60,000 bases of DNA, from positions 188,001 through 248,000 of the forward strand of contig JBBHKE010001325.1 of assembly GCA_037447655.1 (NCBI GenBank), in the 5' to 3' direction. Each line of letters begins with the position of its first letter. Position 1 is the stretch's first letter. The position numbers and the translations under genes are program-made. The stretch is from Zygnema cylindricum (lineage: Eukaryota > Streptophyta > Zygnematophyceae > Zygnematales > Zygnemataceae). The notes beneath the pieces were generated by a model. It had not been told where the DNA came from, searched no databases, and was given only the letters and a program-made list of their open reading frames with translations. This document shows, piece after piece, positions 10,346 through 20,727 of the stretch.

Positions 10346-12384
10346 GATAGATGAAAAATGGAACCGAAAGGATTACCGGGTATTCTGTTAGGATATGATG
10401 ATCACTCAAAAGGTTATAGAGTCTTTGTGTTTGAAAGGCAGAAAATAGTTGTAGCTAGAAACATCATTGTTAAGGATGAACTAGACTCCATAGATTTATT
10501 TCAAATGACAGAGCAGCAAAAGCAACAGAAAGTACAGGAGTATGTCATCTTAGATTGCATGCAGGAAATTGTCCCGCAGATTCCACAAACTCCGGTAATA
10601 ACTCCGGAGTCAGACTCTCTCCACGTTCCTCACCAACTTCGGGTCCAGACGGACCAAGAGCAGTCAATACACACGGATCGCAACCAGCGCAATCCGCAAG
10701 ACACGGATCGCAACCAGCGCAATCAGCGCAATCAGCGCAATGCGCGACATTCGACGATCTCAGCCTCAGAATTTCCGGGGGGAAGAAGATCAAGTAGCCG
10801 TCTGCAAGCAAGCTCTCACTTTGCCTACTCGGCATTCTTAGGGGAACCCTTGACCATCCCAGAGGCCTTCTCATCACCAGAGCGGAATCACTGGATTGAG
10901 GCGGCAAACGACGAAATGAAGTCGATTATGGAGGCTCAAACATGGGAGCTCGTGGACCTTCCTCCAGACCGAAAAGCGATCGGCAGCAAATGGGTATTCA
11001 AGGTGAAGTTAAATCCCGATAACACCATTGAACGCTATAAGGCCAGACTTGTGGCGTAGGGGTACAATCAAAAGGAAGGAATCGATTTAGAAGAAACATT
11101 TTCTCCGGTTGTAAGATTTCCAACAGTTAGGATTTTGCTATCCCTAGCTGCTATAGAAGATATGGAAATTCATCAGATGGATGTAAAAACGGCCTTTTTG
11201 CATGGAGAACTAGAAGAGACCATTTACATGCAGCGCCTGAAAAGTATGTGGAACCAGGAAAAGAGCACTTAGTATGCAAGTTGCTAAAATCTTTGTACGG
11301 CCTAAAGCAGGCCCCCAGACAGTGGAATATAAAGCTTGATGAATTCTTGACTAGTCTAGGATTTCAAAGGATAAGTTCTGATCACTCTGTCTACGTTCTA
11401 AAGGGTGAAAATGGGATAGTGTATATAGCACTATATATAGATGATTTGCTATTAATTAGCAAATCTATGGCTGAAATTAACAAAATCAAAACTGCTCTAA
11501 ACTCACGGTTCAAGATCAAAGACCTCGGTGAGGCAAAATATATTTTGGGTATCCAGGTAGAGAGAGACAGAAATAAGAAAATAATAAAATTGACTCAAAA
11601 AGAGGCTATTGGAAACATGTTAGATGAGTACGGAATGCGGGGGGCAAAAGGATGTTTAACTCCAATGGAGTTTCGGCAGAAGTTAGAGGGAGAAGAGACA
11701 GAACCAGGTGTCATTATTAACGAGTATTTAGAGTCAGGGGAGAATGATCCTATGACAATAATACCTTATAGACAGATAGTGGGAAGCTTAATATATTTCA
11801 TGAACTGTACCCGTCCTGACATTGCTGCAGCAGTCGGGGTACTGAGCAAGAGTCTAGAAAATCCGAGAAAATCTGATCTTGATGCAGCAAAGAGAGTCTT
11901 ACAATATTTGGCAGGAACTAAAGATCTCAAACTCACTCTAGGCGGAGGAAAAGTCAAGCTGCAAACATGGAGTGATGCAAGCTATGACGACATGCCAAGC
12001 CAGAAATCCACCACGGGATTCGTTCTACAAATTGGGAACGGTACTTGCTGCTGGAGCAGCAAACTTCAAAAAGTGACAGCGCAGTCGACAATGGAGTCAG
12101 AATATATGGCAGCAAGCTCGGCCCTCAAAGAACTCTTATGGGTAAAATCCATGTTACAAGAACTAGGATACATGCAAGTTGGTCCACAGGTGATCTGGTG
12201 TGATAACCAGGCTGCCATTGCCATTGCTTCTAACCCGAGTCATCACTTCAAAAGCAAGCACATGGATGTACGATTACACTTTGTAAGAGAAAAGGTGTAC
12301 TCTAGAGTGATTAAATTATGTTATTTGCCAGATGCAAAAATGATTGCTGATATGCTCACTAAAGCCCTTTCGCTCCTAAGATGA
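10346..12384 (+). pseudogene. Element B reverse transcriptase-RNase H
   Basis: From 10358 the frame continues through an integrase tail with glutamine/asparagine-rich repeats (10670-10745, units of CGCAATCAG) into RT. TAG at 11057-11059 follows KARLVA. A 1-base deletion near 11234 (in the MQRPEKYVE-like region) shifts the frame. From 11248 it is open: SLYGLKQAPRQW, the catalytic YIDD near 11440, LGEAKYILGIQV, then RNase H with D in WSDASYDD, E in MESEYMA and D in WCDNQAA. Catalytic residues are all retained, so decay is by nonsense and indel only. It ends at 12384, about 185 bp before the polypurine tract. Confidence 0.9.
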
Positions 12385-12579
12385 AGTATTGTAGGGACTC
12401 AGTGGGATTTAGTGAATAGTTGAATTGTTGCACTGCTATACTGCCACTCAGCGATAATTCCACCATTGTGAGGTAGTGGGATTGGGTGACTTGCTAATTG
12501 CTATATTGCTATGCTGCGATGCTGCGCTAGTTTATCACCGCAGCTGCGTCGGGATACTGAGTCTAAAGCTTTAGGGGAG

Positions 12580-13403
12580 TGTTGTCTTTTTTGAAAGCTT
12601 TCAGTCTCAGAGCAGCGCAGCTGCTTTACCGACTAAGCAGCGCAGCTGCTATACAGACAGAGCAGCGCAGCTGCTATACAACAGAGCAGCGCAGCTGCTA
12701 TACAGCAGCGCAGCTGCTATACAACAGCGCAGCTGCTATACAACAGCGTAGCTGCTATACAGCAGTGCAGCTGCTATACAGCAGAGCAGCTGCTATACAG
12801 CAGAGCAGCTGCTATACAGCAGAGCAGCGCAGCAGCGAAGATGCAACACAGACAGGACAAGGCAACCACGATTATATTTGATATTGTCCGTACGGACAAC
12901 GCAACGTTTGATATTCTTAATGTGATTCTGTACAGGATAGAGCAACTGCGATAGATACGATTCTAGTTAGCTTAGTGATAGCTCAGTGGTAGCTTAGTGA
13001 TAGCTCAATGGTAGCTTGACAGGTTAGTGGTAGCTTGGTGGTTTGATGTACCTCTCAAGTACACTGGTGTTGCCAGTTCAACACAAGTATAAGACTTAGG
13101 ACTCATAACATATTATGTATCCAGACTTCCAAGTAGTAAAACTGCAGACAGTTTTTGGGAAACTTCTGAGTATTATATCTTGAGTGTTGTCGGGTCAATT
13201 GTGCTATAACTTTGGGAGTTATCAGTGTTTATGCTACTCTATATTCTGATAGAGTTTTGTGAGGTTTGGATGCTTGTATAAGAATTGGTGAGCACTTAAG
13301 AACAGCTGTTTTGTAGGATTCTTGATAGCTTCTGAGAGTGTATCATGTCTACTTCTACTACTACTGCAGCTCCTCCACCTGCACCGGTGGTTGTAGAATA
13401 ACA
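12580..13403 (+). repeat. 3' LTR of element B
   Basis: It starts TGTTGTC right after the polypurine tract and ends AATAACA, followed by the CTCCA duplication. It contains ten hairpin units (about 12608-12840). The gag start codon near 13345 is duplicated here but leads nowhere. Confidence 0.93.
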
Positions 13404-13577
13404 CTCCAAACCCAGGTGGAGGTGGGCATCGAACTTGTCCGGATATTATGCCCCATAGGTCTAAGTTTTCTCAAATAGTTCTCCCTCGATCATCATTTCC
13501 CAATAAAGAAAGTCTGATCCATCAAATATGGGCACCTTAGAGGGTGGGCCCATAACCTGCAATTCTGTGGTCTCCAT
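13404..13577 (-). pseudogene. Element A Gag N-terminus
   Basis: The ATG at 13577-13575 lies in the 5' LTR of A. The peptide METTELQVMGPPSKVPIFDG crosses the LTR end and primer-binding site, followed by SDFLYWEMMIEGELFE. A frameshift follows, and the out-of-frame continuation (…LWGIISGQVRCPPP) is still recognisable up to the insertion point of B. It parallels the gag N-termini of C and D residue for residue. Confidence 0.82.
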
Positions 13578-14458
13578 TGACCCAAAGAATCAGCAGCTTA
13601 TGTAAAGCCTCTATGATAATATTTGCCCCTTTTAATTTCCCGCTGAATAAGCGCCGCCCAGACACACAAATATTCTAACCACTCTTACCCTTGTGAGGAG
13701 AAGACTCGCTTGAGACAAACGCAAAAAGAAGCACTGAATTTGCTCCCCTGAGCAGTAAGTGATGGCTTGTCAAAGATGACCTTTATAGTAACAAGCTCTC
13801 TTAGAATGAGGTACCTAAATTTCACTAAGTCCTGGTCTGCCTACTTACGACTGCCTACTACTAAACCCTAGTCCAATAGAAACACTATATAGTAGAAGAA
13901 GGTACACTAGGTGATGTACTTATTGTACGACCATTGTACGACATGGCTTTCAAAGTGACGCTTGTCAAAACGGGAGCCATGGTTCCTCCTCCTATCTTCT
14001 CCAGTATCCAATAGTATGGTGCCACGTGGCGTCGCGTGACGCTATCCCCAAAGGCCGCCCAAAGTATATTGCGGGTGGCGGCTGTAATTGTTGCTGTCCG
14101 ATCATTTGTATTTATGCTGCTTCGATTCGCTTCCATGCATGAATTGATTAATGCGTGTTTTTGTTAGTTTGCTGTAAATTAGTCTGTTTAATAAATAGAT
14201 GAATATGCGTGAAACGTAGCAAGTGTATCGTTTCGCTAGTGCCTTAATGGATAAGGCTTAGATCTAAATAGTAGTGCAGACCCCGATTCAAATCTGGCCA
14301 AAGGGAGTATTTTGCTACAAATAGTAAAATACCTTATATTTCATTCTGCCTCCTTCTAAATGACGCGGCAACCATGGCGTGCCTTTGGTTCTCTCTTTCT
14401 CTCTTATTACATTCTAACTAAAATATAGAAGTGAACTATTAATTACCACTTTTCAATA
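13558..14458 (-). repeat. 5' LTR of element A
   Basis: It is homologous along its length to 2281-3183. Its first bases have drifted from TGTTG to TATTG, the terminal CA at 13559-13558 is intact, and the TCTTC duplication follows at 14459-14463. The leader hairpin is damaged (GACTCGCTTGAGAC near 13703) and the tRNA-like module (14233-14305) is more decayed than in the other LTR. Confidence 0.9.
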
Positions 14459-14463
14459 TCTTC

Positions 14464-14850
14464 AAAAGAGCTAGAAGCTCGCTTATTGATAAAGTCCTCG
14501 AGTGCTCTTAGTTTCTCTCTAATCTTCTTTAGTTTCCCGGCTCCAAATAGATTTTTGTGCTTATGTTTTAGGTCGGACACTTAATTTGAAAGGCTCGATG
14601 ACTTCCCTCTAGCCAGAAGCATGTCATAGTGATTACAAAATGCCTTATATGCATGCCCGTCATCGTGCACTAACTTAAAATGTTGCCATACTTTTGATAT
14701 TGCTCCATTCGGAATGGCTTTTTTAGCATGTTTGCATTCCTCCTTATTTTTTTGTAAGTTGTCTAATTCTTTAACATTTTGAATCTCTTTGACCTCCTCA
14801 TCAAAAATTTGTGTCCCATCCTCCTCTCCTCCAATTTTTTGATAATCCAT
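14464..14850 (-). pseudogene. hAT transposase relic, N-terminal BED-finger part
   Basis: From ATG at 14850 the protein has an acidic N-terminus and then a BED-type finger region (SKVWQHFKLVHDDGHAYKAF, then CNHYDM, then RGKSSSLSN). After one in-frame TAA near 14581 it continues DLKHKHKNLFGAGKLKKI up to the insertion point of element A (SSSFE). The second zinc cysteine of the finger is missing. It joins the C-terminal fragment at 2275 once A is removed. Confidence 0.72.
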
Positions 14851-15598
14851 TAGAATGAATACATATATAATTTTAGATTTTTACTATTTTATAAAAAACT
14901 ATTTTTTCCTCAAATATGTGTTGCTTGTTTGTAGTAGGTTCAAAAAATTGGTGGTTGTAAATGGAGGCAGTCTGACATATGTGTTCGTCCGTACCTCTCT
15001 TCGTCTCTTTTTATAAGAAAAATTGATTCACAAATTTTACAATGTATTTTATTTTTTTTCGTTTCGATAATATAATTTTATAACTATAAAGATTTATTTT
15101 AAATTTGTCTACGTTTTATGTGCGGCACTGTCTGTAATAATTTTCAATTATTTAGTTACGAAATAGATTTGTATACGTGGCATGCCACGCTATATAATGT
15201 AAATAGTATAATACAATATAAAATAAGCTACTATAGTATGCGTACTATATATTATTAAAGTTATCGCCAATATGGAATTTGTTGGTCTCAGACCGATGTA
15301 TCGGGACCTTTGACCGTTCGATAACCAATAACTATAGGTATCAATAGTTTCGCGATAACTCTTTTACCGATACACAACACTACGTAAAAGCCTTCAATGT
15401 TCCTTGTTTCAACAACGCCAGGTACCAATAACAAAATTCCTCACAAAACGTCAAAAGTACACTTCTGTGATGTACTACACTACATAACTCGTCTTTGCTA
15501 GGTTCGATTCCGTTCTGGTGTGGGGCAATATAGAAAACGGTAAACCGTTGCATAATGCCTAAAAGAAACGTCTAAACCGTTCAAATCTTAAAGAATTT
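14851..15598. other. AT-rich DNA without recognisable gene
   Basis: Upstream flank of the hAT relic, probably its 5' region. I see no convincing coding frame, tRNA or terminal inverted repeat in it. Confidence 0.5.
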
Positions 15599-16218
15599 GC
15601 GATCCTTTATGTGTCTATTTAAAAACCATGAAATGATGTTGTGTGAGTCGACAACTAGCGAAATAAAACGTTTGAAACTTTTGATATAACAGACATACAT
15701 GCATCGATGTGGGTGGTATTGTAGTATTGTATTCGATCACAAGCATCGGCCCTTATCCGACAAAACACGGTGGTGAACAATGGCCGAGGCCTACGAGATT
15801 TACCTCCTAGCCACCCAATGCACATTGATGATATTTTTTCCTTAGACCTTTAATGTAGACTTGTTTTAGGCTTTGGACCGACAACCCTTTTTTGTCATCT
15901 AGAGCCTTTGTATAGTGCATTTTTAGCACTTAAAAATACACTATACAAAGGCAAAAATACACTATATAAAGGCTCTAGATGACAAAAAAGGGTCGTCGGC
16001 CCAAAGGCTAAAAGAAGTCTACACTAAAGGTCTTACGAAAAAATATCATCAATGTGCACCGGGTAGCGAGAGGTCAATCTCGCAAGCCTCGGCCATCGTT
16101 CACCACCGTGCTTTGTCAGATAAAGGGCGATGCTTGAGATCGCCTGCAATACCAGAATACCACCCATATCGATGCATGTATGTTCGTTCTATTCAAAGTT
16201 TCAAACGTCTTATTTCGC
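15599..16218. mobile_element. Foldback element, right arm split by MITE and element D
   Basis: Two long inverted arms meet near 15930-15950. The left arm includes GCATCGATGTGGGTGGTATT, AATGGCCGAGGC and TTTGTCATCTAGAGCC, and the right arm repeats these in reverse order and strand (GGCTCTAGATGACAAA near 15978, GCCTCGGCCAT, ACCACCCATATCGATGC). The arms run past TAGCGAAATA (15655) and TATTTCGCTA (16211). The missing end of the right arm resumes at 25275-25331 (GTCAACTCACGAAACC, ATTTCATGGTTTTTATTTAG), after the inserted MITE and element D. Total length without insertions is about 0.68 kb, and I see no coding potential. Confidence 0.8.
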
Positions 16219-16220
16219 TA

Positions 16221-16518
16221 CATCGCGAATCGTAATTAGAGTAAAGAAAAAATTAGAGTAAAAAAAGTAAAAATAAAAAATTAGAGTTATGAACTCTTAT
16301 TTGTGCAATAAAACTTTTTCAAAAAGGAAATTTACTCTAATTTTATCAATAACTCTAATTTGGTCGTTGAACATATCCACTGTAAATTAAGTACAAGTAC
16401 AAAATCTGACAAAACGTATAGTTTCACATCATTATGACGTTTGCATTTCGCATTTTGTTAAAACACAGTTACATGAAAACGACTTGTATTAAATCATTAT
16501 GTGTACTTTTTTACTTAA
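16221..16518. mobile_element. MITE M7, left half
   Basis: It begins with the family terminal inverted repeat (CATCGCGAATCGTAATTAGA) next to a TA. The other half is 25087-25272, ending TTACGATTCGCGGTG then TA. Element D inserted between the halves with the CTTAA duplication. Confidence 0.8.
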
Positions 16519-16699
16519 TGTTAAATTTGTGTATTTTCTAGGTCTGAATTTATTATATGTGTTTGTCAAATGGTCTTGTCTAAGTCATCCATACTTGTCG
16601 TAGTCACAAGAAGACAGAGATAGCCATGGCTGCCCCCATAGTCAAAAAGAAGAAACAGGCAAAAACAGGCAGGAAAAACAATAGGTGGCCAATATGCTG

Positions 16700-16772
16700 C
16701 TCTAAACCAGATTTGAACCTGGGTCTGTGATTCATTATGTAGACGTAAGCCTTATCCAATAAGGCGTTACCA
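16700..16772 (-). other. tRNA-like module antisense in D LTR
   Basis: On the minus strand it has a D-arm-like GCCTTATTGGATAAGGC (16765-16749) and a T-arm CCAGGTTCAAATCTGG (16722-16707) with a consensus B box. The acceptor and anticodon stems are poor. The same module in the 3' LTR is at about 24195-24266. An RNA polymerase III promoter role is possible but unproven. Confidence 0.6.
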
Positions 16773-17212
16773 AAACGATACACGTGACGGGTTTCAAAGA
16801 TATATAAACATTAACGCAACAGCTACTTAACAACAAACTAACCAAAAGGAGCAATTCATGCATGTACGCGAATCTGAACCATGTAAAATATGTTTTGATC
16901 GGACGGCCGGCATTATAGCCGCCACGCGAAGTGAGCTTTTGGCGGCATACGGAGATAGCGTCACGCGGTGCCACGTGGCGCCACATTATTTGATACCGGA
17001 GAAGATGGGAGGAGGAACCATGGCTTTCGATTTGACAGGTGTCACCTTGTAGACCTTGTCGTACAATGGACGTACAATAAGTACATCGCCCATTGTACCT
17101 TCTTGTACTTTATAGTGTTCCTATTGGACCAGGGTTTAGTAGTAGGTAGTCGTGAGTAGGCAGACCAAGACTTAGTGATATTTAGGTACCTCTCTCTAAG
17201 AGAGCTTGTAAC

Positions 17213-17218
17213 TATAAA
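17213..17218 (+). promoter_or_regulatory. TATA box of D LTR promoter
   Basis: TATAAA in CTATAAAGGTCATC follows a CTCTCTAAGAGAG palindrome. It lies about 65 bp upstream of the conserved leader hairpin. The same arrangement is in the 3' LTR (24707-24712) and, diverged, in the A LTR. Confidence 0.6.
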
Positions 17219-17282
17219 GGTCATCTTTGACCAACCATAACTTAATGCTCGGGTGAGCAAATTCAGTGATTCTTTTTGCTCC

Positions 17283-17298
17283 GAACTCAGGGGAGTCC
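17283..17298 (+). promoter_or_regulatory. Conserved leader hairpin in LTR
   Basis: GAACTCAGGGGAGTCC here and the perfect GGACTC-AGGG-GAGTCC in the 3' LTR (24777-24792). The same hairpin occurs in C (21011-20996 and 17773-17758, minus) and A (2439-2426, minus), always preceded by CAGTGATTCTTTTTG. It lies downstream of the TATA box, so it should be in the RNA. A role in packaging, dimerisation or 3' processing is inference. Confidence 0.55.
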
Positions 17299-17468
17299 AA
17301 TCTACACAAGGGTGTAGTCGGTTAGAGTCTTTGCGTGCCAGGGTGGCACTTATTCAGTGGGAAAGTCAAATTGGGGAATATTGTCCAAAACACATATTCA
17401 AGCTTTGCATTCTGTGGTGGAACTGAGCACACAGAAGGTCTTCTCTTCACAGGGGTGAAGGTGTATTG

Positions 17469-18656
17469 TGAAACTCTGAGACCTCCATTGGCCCTCAGAG
17501 TAGGCAGATCCAAAGAAGCTAATCTAGATAGTGCCGACTCCAAACTTGATATAAACCCAAATGACCAACCCCTTGACAGTCAGAAGCCCAATATAGATTC
17601 ACCCCTGTGAAATAACACTTTCTGTGTGCTCAGTTCCACCACAGAATGCAAAGTTAGAATATGAGATTTGGACACATTCACCCACTTTGACTTTCCCTTA
17701 TAAATGTAGCCACCCAGGCAGACAAAAACTCTGACCGACTACACCCCTGTGTAGCCTGGACTCCCCTGAGTCCGCAGCAAAAAGAATCACTGAAAATGGT
17801 CAAGTAAATTGATAATTATGGCTGGCCTAAGTTTGCCATTTTATATAAGGTGCTCTCTGGGAGAGGCAGCTACTTACCCAAAATTTTCTAAGTCCTATTC
17901 CCTCTCTAAAACTCTATCTACTGAAGTACGGCACCAATCAAATTAGTGTGTCGTACAGAAAAGTACATGTGCCGGTGTACTTTCTGTACGGCCATTGTAC
18001 AACATGGCCAAAATGTCGACACGTGTCATAGCCGGATTTGTTACCGCAATCTCCGGAGTCGCCGCATTCCAACATTGTCGCGCCACGTGTCACATGACGT
18101 GGTGATGACTGAAAAACGGCAAAAGTACATAATCCGTGATCGCGACGCCTATCGTGGCCGTCCGATCAAACCGAATACAATTGTAGCCGTTGAAAATATA
18201 CGTACGATATTTGTTTCGCGTTCGAAACAAATGCGCGGTATCCGTTTCATAAATTACATTAAATCGTACTCCGTACTATACAAAACTGTATCTATGCATT
18301 ACGTATCTATTCCCGTTAGACGAACTAGTCTACGTGTAAAAATATAAATATTTGTCAAACCCATTGTACTCTAGCACTGTATATATACTTGTTGGTTTAA
18401 AGCGAACGGCTAGTTTGACGGACGGCAGGTACTAGGATCAAATCCGGGGTCCGTCACACCTTTTAGATATCTCTATTAAGAATTGCCTGTCCACTTCGGA
18501 CAGCCTAGGCAGCCATGGATCTAACTCCTCTTCAAGTCTTCAGTGACTGCGACAAGTGTGGGGACTTGAGTGAAGAGTTAGAGGTAGGTTGTTAGTGTCC
18601 CCTTTTTGCTTTTTATTTTACAATCTCTAGACCTAGAAAATACTTAAATTTCAACA
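17469..18656 (-). repeat. 3' LTR of element C
   Basis: It starts TGTTGAAATTT at 18656 (minus) and ends AGTTTCA at 17469. It contains an antisense tRNA-like module (18388-18456), GTAC-rich and CACGTG-containing upstream sequence, a TATA box (TATATAAAA near 17848-17840, minus), and the leader hairpin. The plus-strand open frame at 17946-18347 is chance coding in the LTR. Confidence 0.93.
18388..18456 (+). other. tRNA-like module antisense in C LTR
   Basis: A B-box-like GGATCAAATCC lies within a segment bounded by the perfect 7-bp pair GACGGAC (18417-18423) and GTCCGTC. An A-box-like TGGTTTAAAGCGAACGGC precedes it. It is repeated in the other LTR (about 21625-21693). It is more decayed than the A and D modules but occupies the same place and orientation relative to the element. 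Confidence 0.45.
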
Positions 18657-18707
18657 CTCCCCTTATTTTCTAGTCTACTTACTTTCAACTCCCATCAAAT
18701 ACAACAA

Positions 18708-18848
<141 letters not shown>

Positions 18849-18915
18849 TTCCTTTCATTTTTCATTTTTCCTTCATGAAGCTTCAAGCGAATAATTTTAT
18901 ATTTAAGAAAGTGTA

Positions 18916-20727
18916 TTAGATGACCAAAAATAATTTATCTTGTTGATCATACATTTTATTTTGCATGCCACTTTTCATAAATTCGATCAAAGATTTTATC
19001 CACCTTTTCCCCTTTGCATCCAACCAGAATCTACTTTCCCTTTTGCATTTCCAACAGTCAGCCCCATCCCCAACCTGCAACATATACCCGGATGATAACC
19101 CTTTTACAAGCACATCTTCACAAGCGACATCACACCAAGTAGTGATGTCAAATCCATCCACCCCCAAATATTCCCAAAAAACACTAGTCCCCACTAAGTT
19201 CCTCATAAGATCTACATCTTCCGTACTCATATTTTTTATCCATGATAATTACCCCTTTTTCTGAACTTCCCTCACTCTCTCCCATGGAATTCTTTCCACT
19301 ATCACTTTCTATTTTAATTCCCAATAAATATTTTTTCTCCCCTAAACCTTTAGTCAAATATTTCTCTTCTCCCGTATCCTTTAAAAACCCCTCTAGAATT
19401 AATTCTCCCCTTTCCTCGGAATCTGTTGAAGTCTCCCTTTCCGACCGGTTTTCTGTTTCCAAAATATCTATGAAACAATCCTCAATATTTTGAACTCCCT
19501 CAAGTATCTCCTCTCTCTTTACTTCCCTTATACCTCCAAAAGCACACTGTTGCTTTCGTGGAATTTCTGTGTGTTTTTCTCTCTTCCCCATACTACTAAT
19601 CCGGAGAAGCTCTAAAATATCTTCATCCTCTTTCTCCTCTTCCCCTTCTTCCTCCTCATCCACATTCCAACTTCTAAGTTTTTCCAAACAAGGGCATTCC
19701 TCCATATAATGACCCGATTCCCTACAAAAGAAGCAAACCCCCTTTTTCAAAGCTCCCGTGTCTTTTCCACTCCCTCTTTTTCCACCAAAGTTCCGATAAG
19801 GTTTACCTTTGTCTTTCTTCCTCTCATCACGCTTCCGCTCGCCACCACCGTTCCTCTCATCACACTTCCGCCAATCACCGCCATTCCTCTAATCACGCTT
19901 CCGCCAATCACCACCAGCTGTAAATGCATTCACCTTGTCACTTCCCCTACGAAGCTCCAAAGTGCTTTCCCTCACAAGAATTATCCCCATGGTAAAGCTC
20001 CAAGTCCATGAGGAACCATCAAGTGTCTGCATACGACAAATGATGTTTTCGTACTCATCTGGGAGTTTCATAAGTAGTGTATTAATCTTACTCTCCTCAC
20101 ATTCTACATATCCCGCACTAGCTAGCTCAACATATAATGCAGCAATATCATTGCAAAACTCTATCATGCTACCGCCTTTATAAGCATAGGCCTTTATTTC
20201 CTGTTTTACTAATTGCTGCCTTTGAATAGTCTCACTCTTATAAATCTGACTTAGTGCTTCCCATATCTGTGAAGACTTGGTTAGACTTAAAAGAGTGATA
20301 GCTATCGACTTAGACACATATCTAAGTATAAGATGTTTTGCTATAGTGTTTTTGTATTCCCATATTTTTTTGTTATTTTCTTTAGTTTTAATCCCTACAT
20401 GTGGTACCATAGCTGAGAGCCTAGCTCCCCTCACCATAGATGTCCCTTTTTCCTTCTCCCCTATTTCCCCATCCACGGAAAGGTTTTTCCCTTCACCTTC
20501 CGTTGCATCTGAACTCCGGATGATATTTGGGCAGCCTCAGATGAATCTCCATAGTAAGCTCCTCCAAAGCCAGGTGGCGGACATCTCACTTGTCCCGCAA
20601 CAATTCCCCATAAGTGCTTCTCGAAAAGCAATCCCTCCATTGTAAACGCCCAATAAGTGAAGCCTGTTCCATCAAACATAGGCACCCTAGATGGTGGGCC
20701 CATAACCTGAAACTCTGAGACCTCCAT
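18916..20727 (-). pseudogene. Element C Gag with pol remnant
   Basis: The ATG at 20727 lies in the 5' LTR. The peptide MEVSEFQVMGPPSRVPMFDG crosses the primer-binding site. A 1-base deletion near 20510 shifts the frame relative to D. The capsid region follows (20476-19889: IWEYKNTIAKHLILRYVSKS and onward) and ends WRKRD with TAG at 19891-19889. The same frame then continues with tandem copies of an R-K-R-D-E-R-like unit, the zinc knuckle CFFCRESGHYMEEC, an acidic stretch, LGEKKYLLGIKIESD (like RT LGEAKYILGIQVERD) and, after another frameshift, DITTWCDVACEDV…YMLQVGDGADCW (like RNase H). No catalytic set remains. Confidence 0.8.
20695..20707 (-). other. Primer-binding site of C
   Basis: GGTTATGGGCCCA begins one base after the LTR terminal CA (20708). 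With the next three bases it makes 16 nt complementary to the anticodon region of plant initiator tRNA-Met as I recall it. It lies inside gag and codes V-M-G-P. Confidence 0.8.

Larger units (their letters stand above)
7469..13403 (+). mobile_element. Ty1/copia retrotransposon B (plus), nested in A
   Basis: The LTRs are 7469-8283 (815 bp) and 12580-13403 (824 bp). They begin TGTTGTC and end AACA or AATAACA. The 5-bp duplication CTCCA flanks both sides (7464-7468 and 13404-13408). The primer-binding site GGTTATGGGCC (8284-8294) directly follows the 5' LTR, and the polypurine tract TTTAGGGGAG (12570-12579) directly precedes the 3' LTR. The LTRs differ at roughly a dozen positions plus repeat-number changes, so the insertion is fairly recent. 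The internal gag-pol frame carries several nonsense codons and one deletion, so this copy is not autonomous. The target is the gag region of element A. Confidence 0.96.
2281..14458 (-). mobile_element. Ty1/copia retrotransposon A (minus), split by element B
   Basis: The two LTRs are 14458-13558 (5', about 901 bp) and 3183-2281 (3', about 903 bp). They are flanked by the perfect 5-bp duplication TCTTC (2276-2280 and 14459-14463). Just inside the 5' LTR lies GGTTATGGGCCCA (13557-13545), which is complementary to the anticodon region of initiator tRNA-Met. A polypurine stretch (AATTAAGGGGA) precedes the 3' LTR. The internal region, about 4.4 kb without B, codes for gag, protease, integrase, RT and RNase H in that order, with many stops and frameshifts. 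The LTRs are clearly diverged, so this is an old, dead element. It sits inside the hAT relic. Confidence 0.93.
16519..17468 (+). repeat. 5' LTR of D, first part
   Basis: It starts TGTTAAATTTG. An antisense tRNA-like module occupies about 16700-16772, followed by a G-box-like GCCACGTGGC (near 16972), the TATA box and the leader hairpin. It breaks off at GTGTATTG where element C begins, and the last 115 bp resume at about 21904. Confidence 0.92.

Noticed and set aside
9233-10353. Nuclear reassignment of TGA to Trp
   Set aside because: One of the three TGAs replaces Gly, the element also has TAG and a frameshift, and the host P4H and CHERP-like genes use TGG for Trp normally.
17946-18347. 133-codon plus-strand open frame, identical again at 21184-21585
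   Set aside because: It lies in the two near-identical LTRs of C, antisense to the element, with no recognisable domain. Its duplication reflects the LTR pair, not a gene family.
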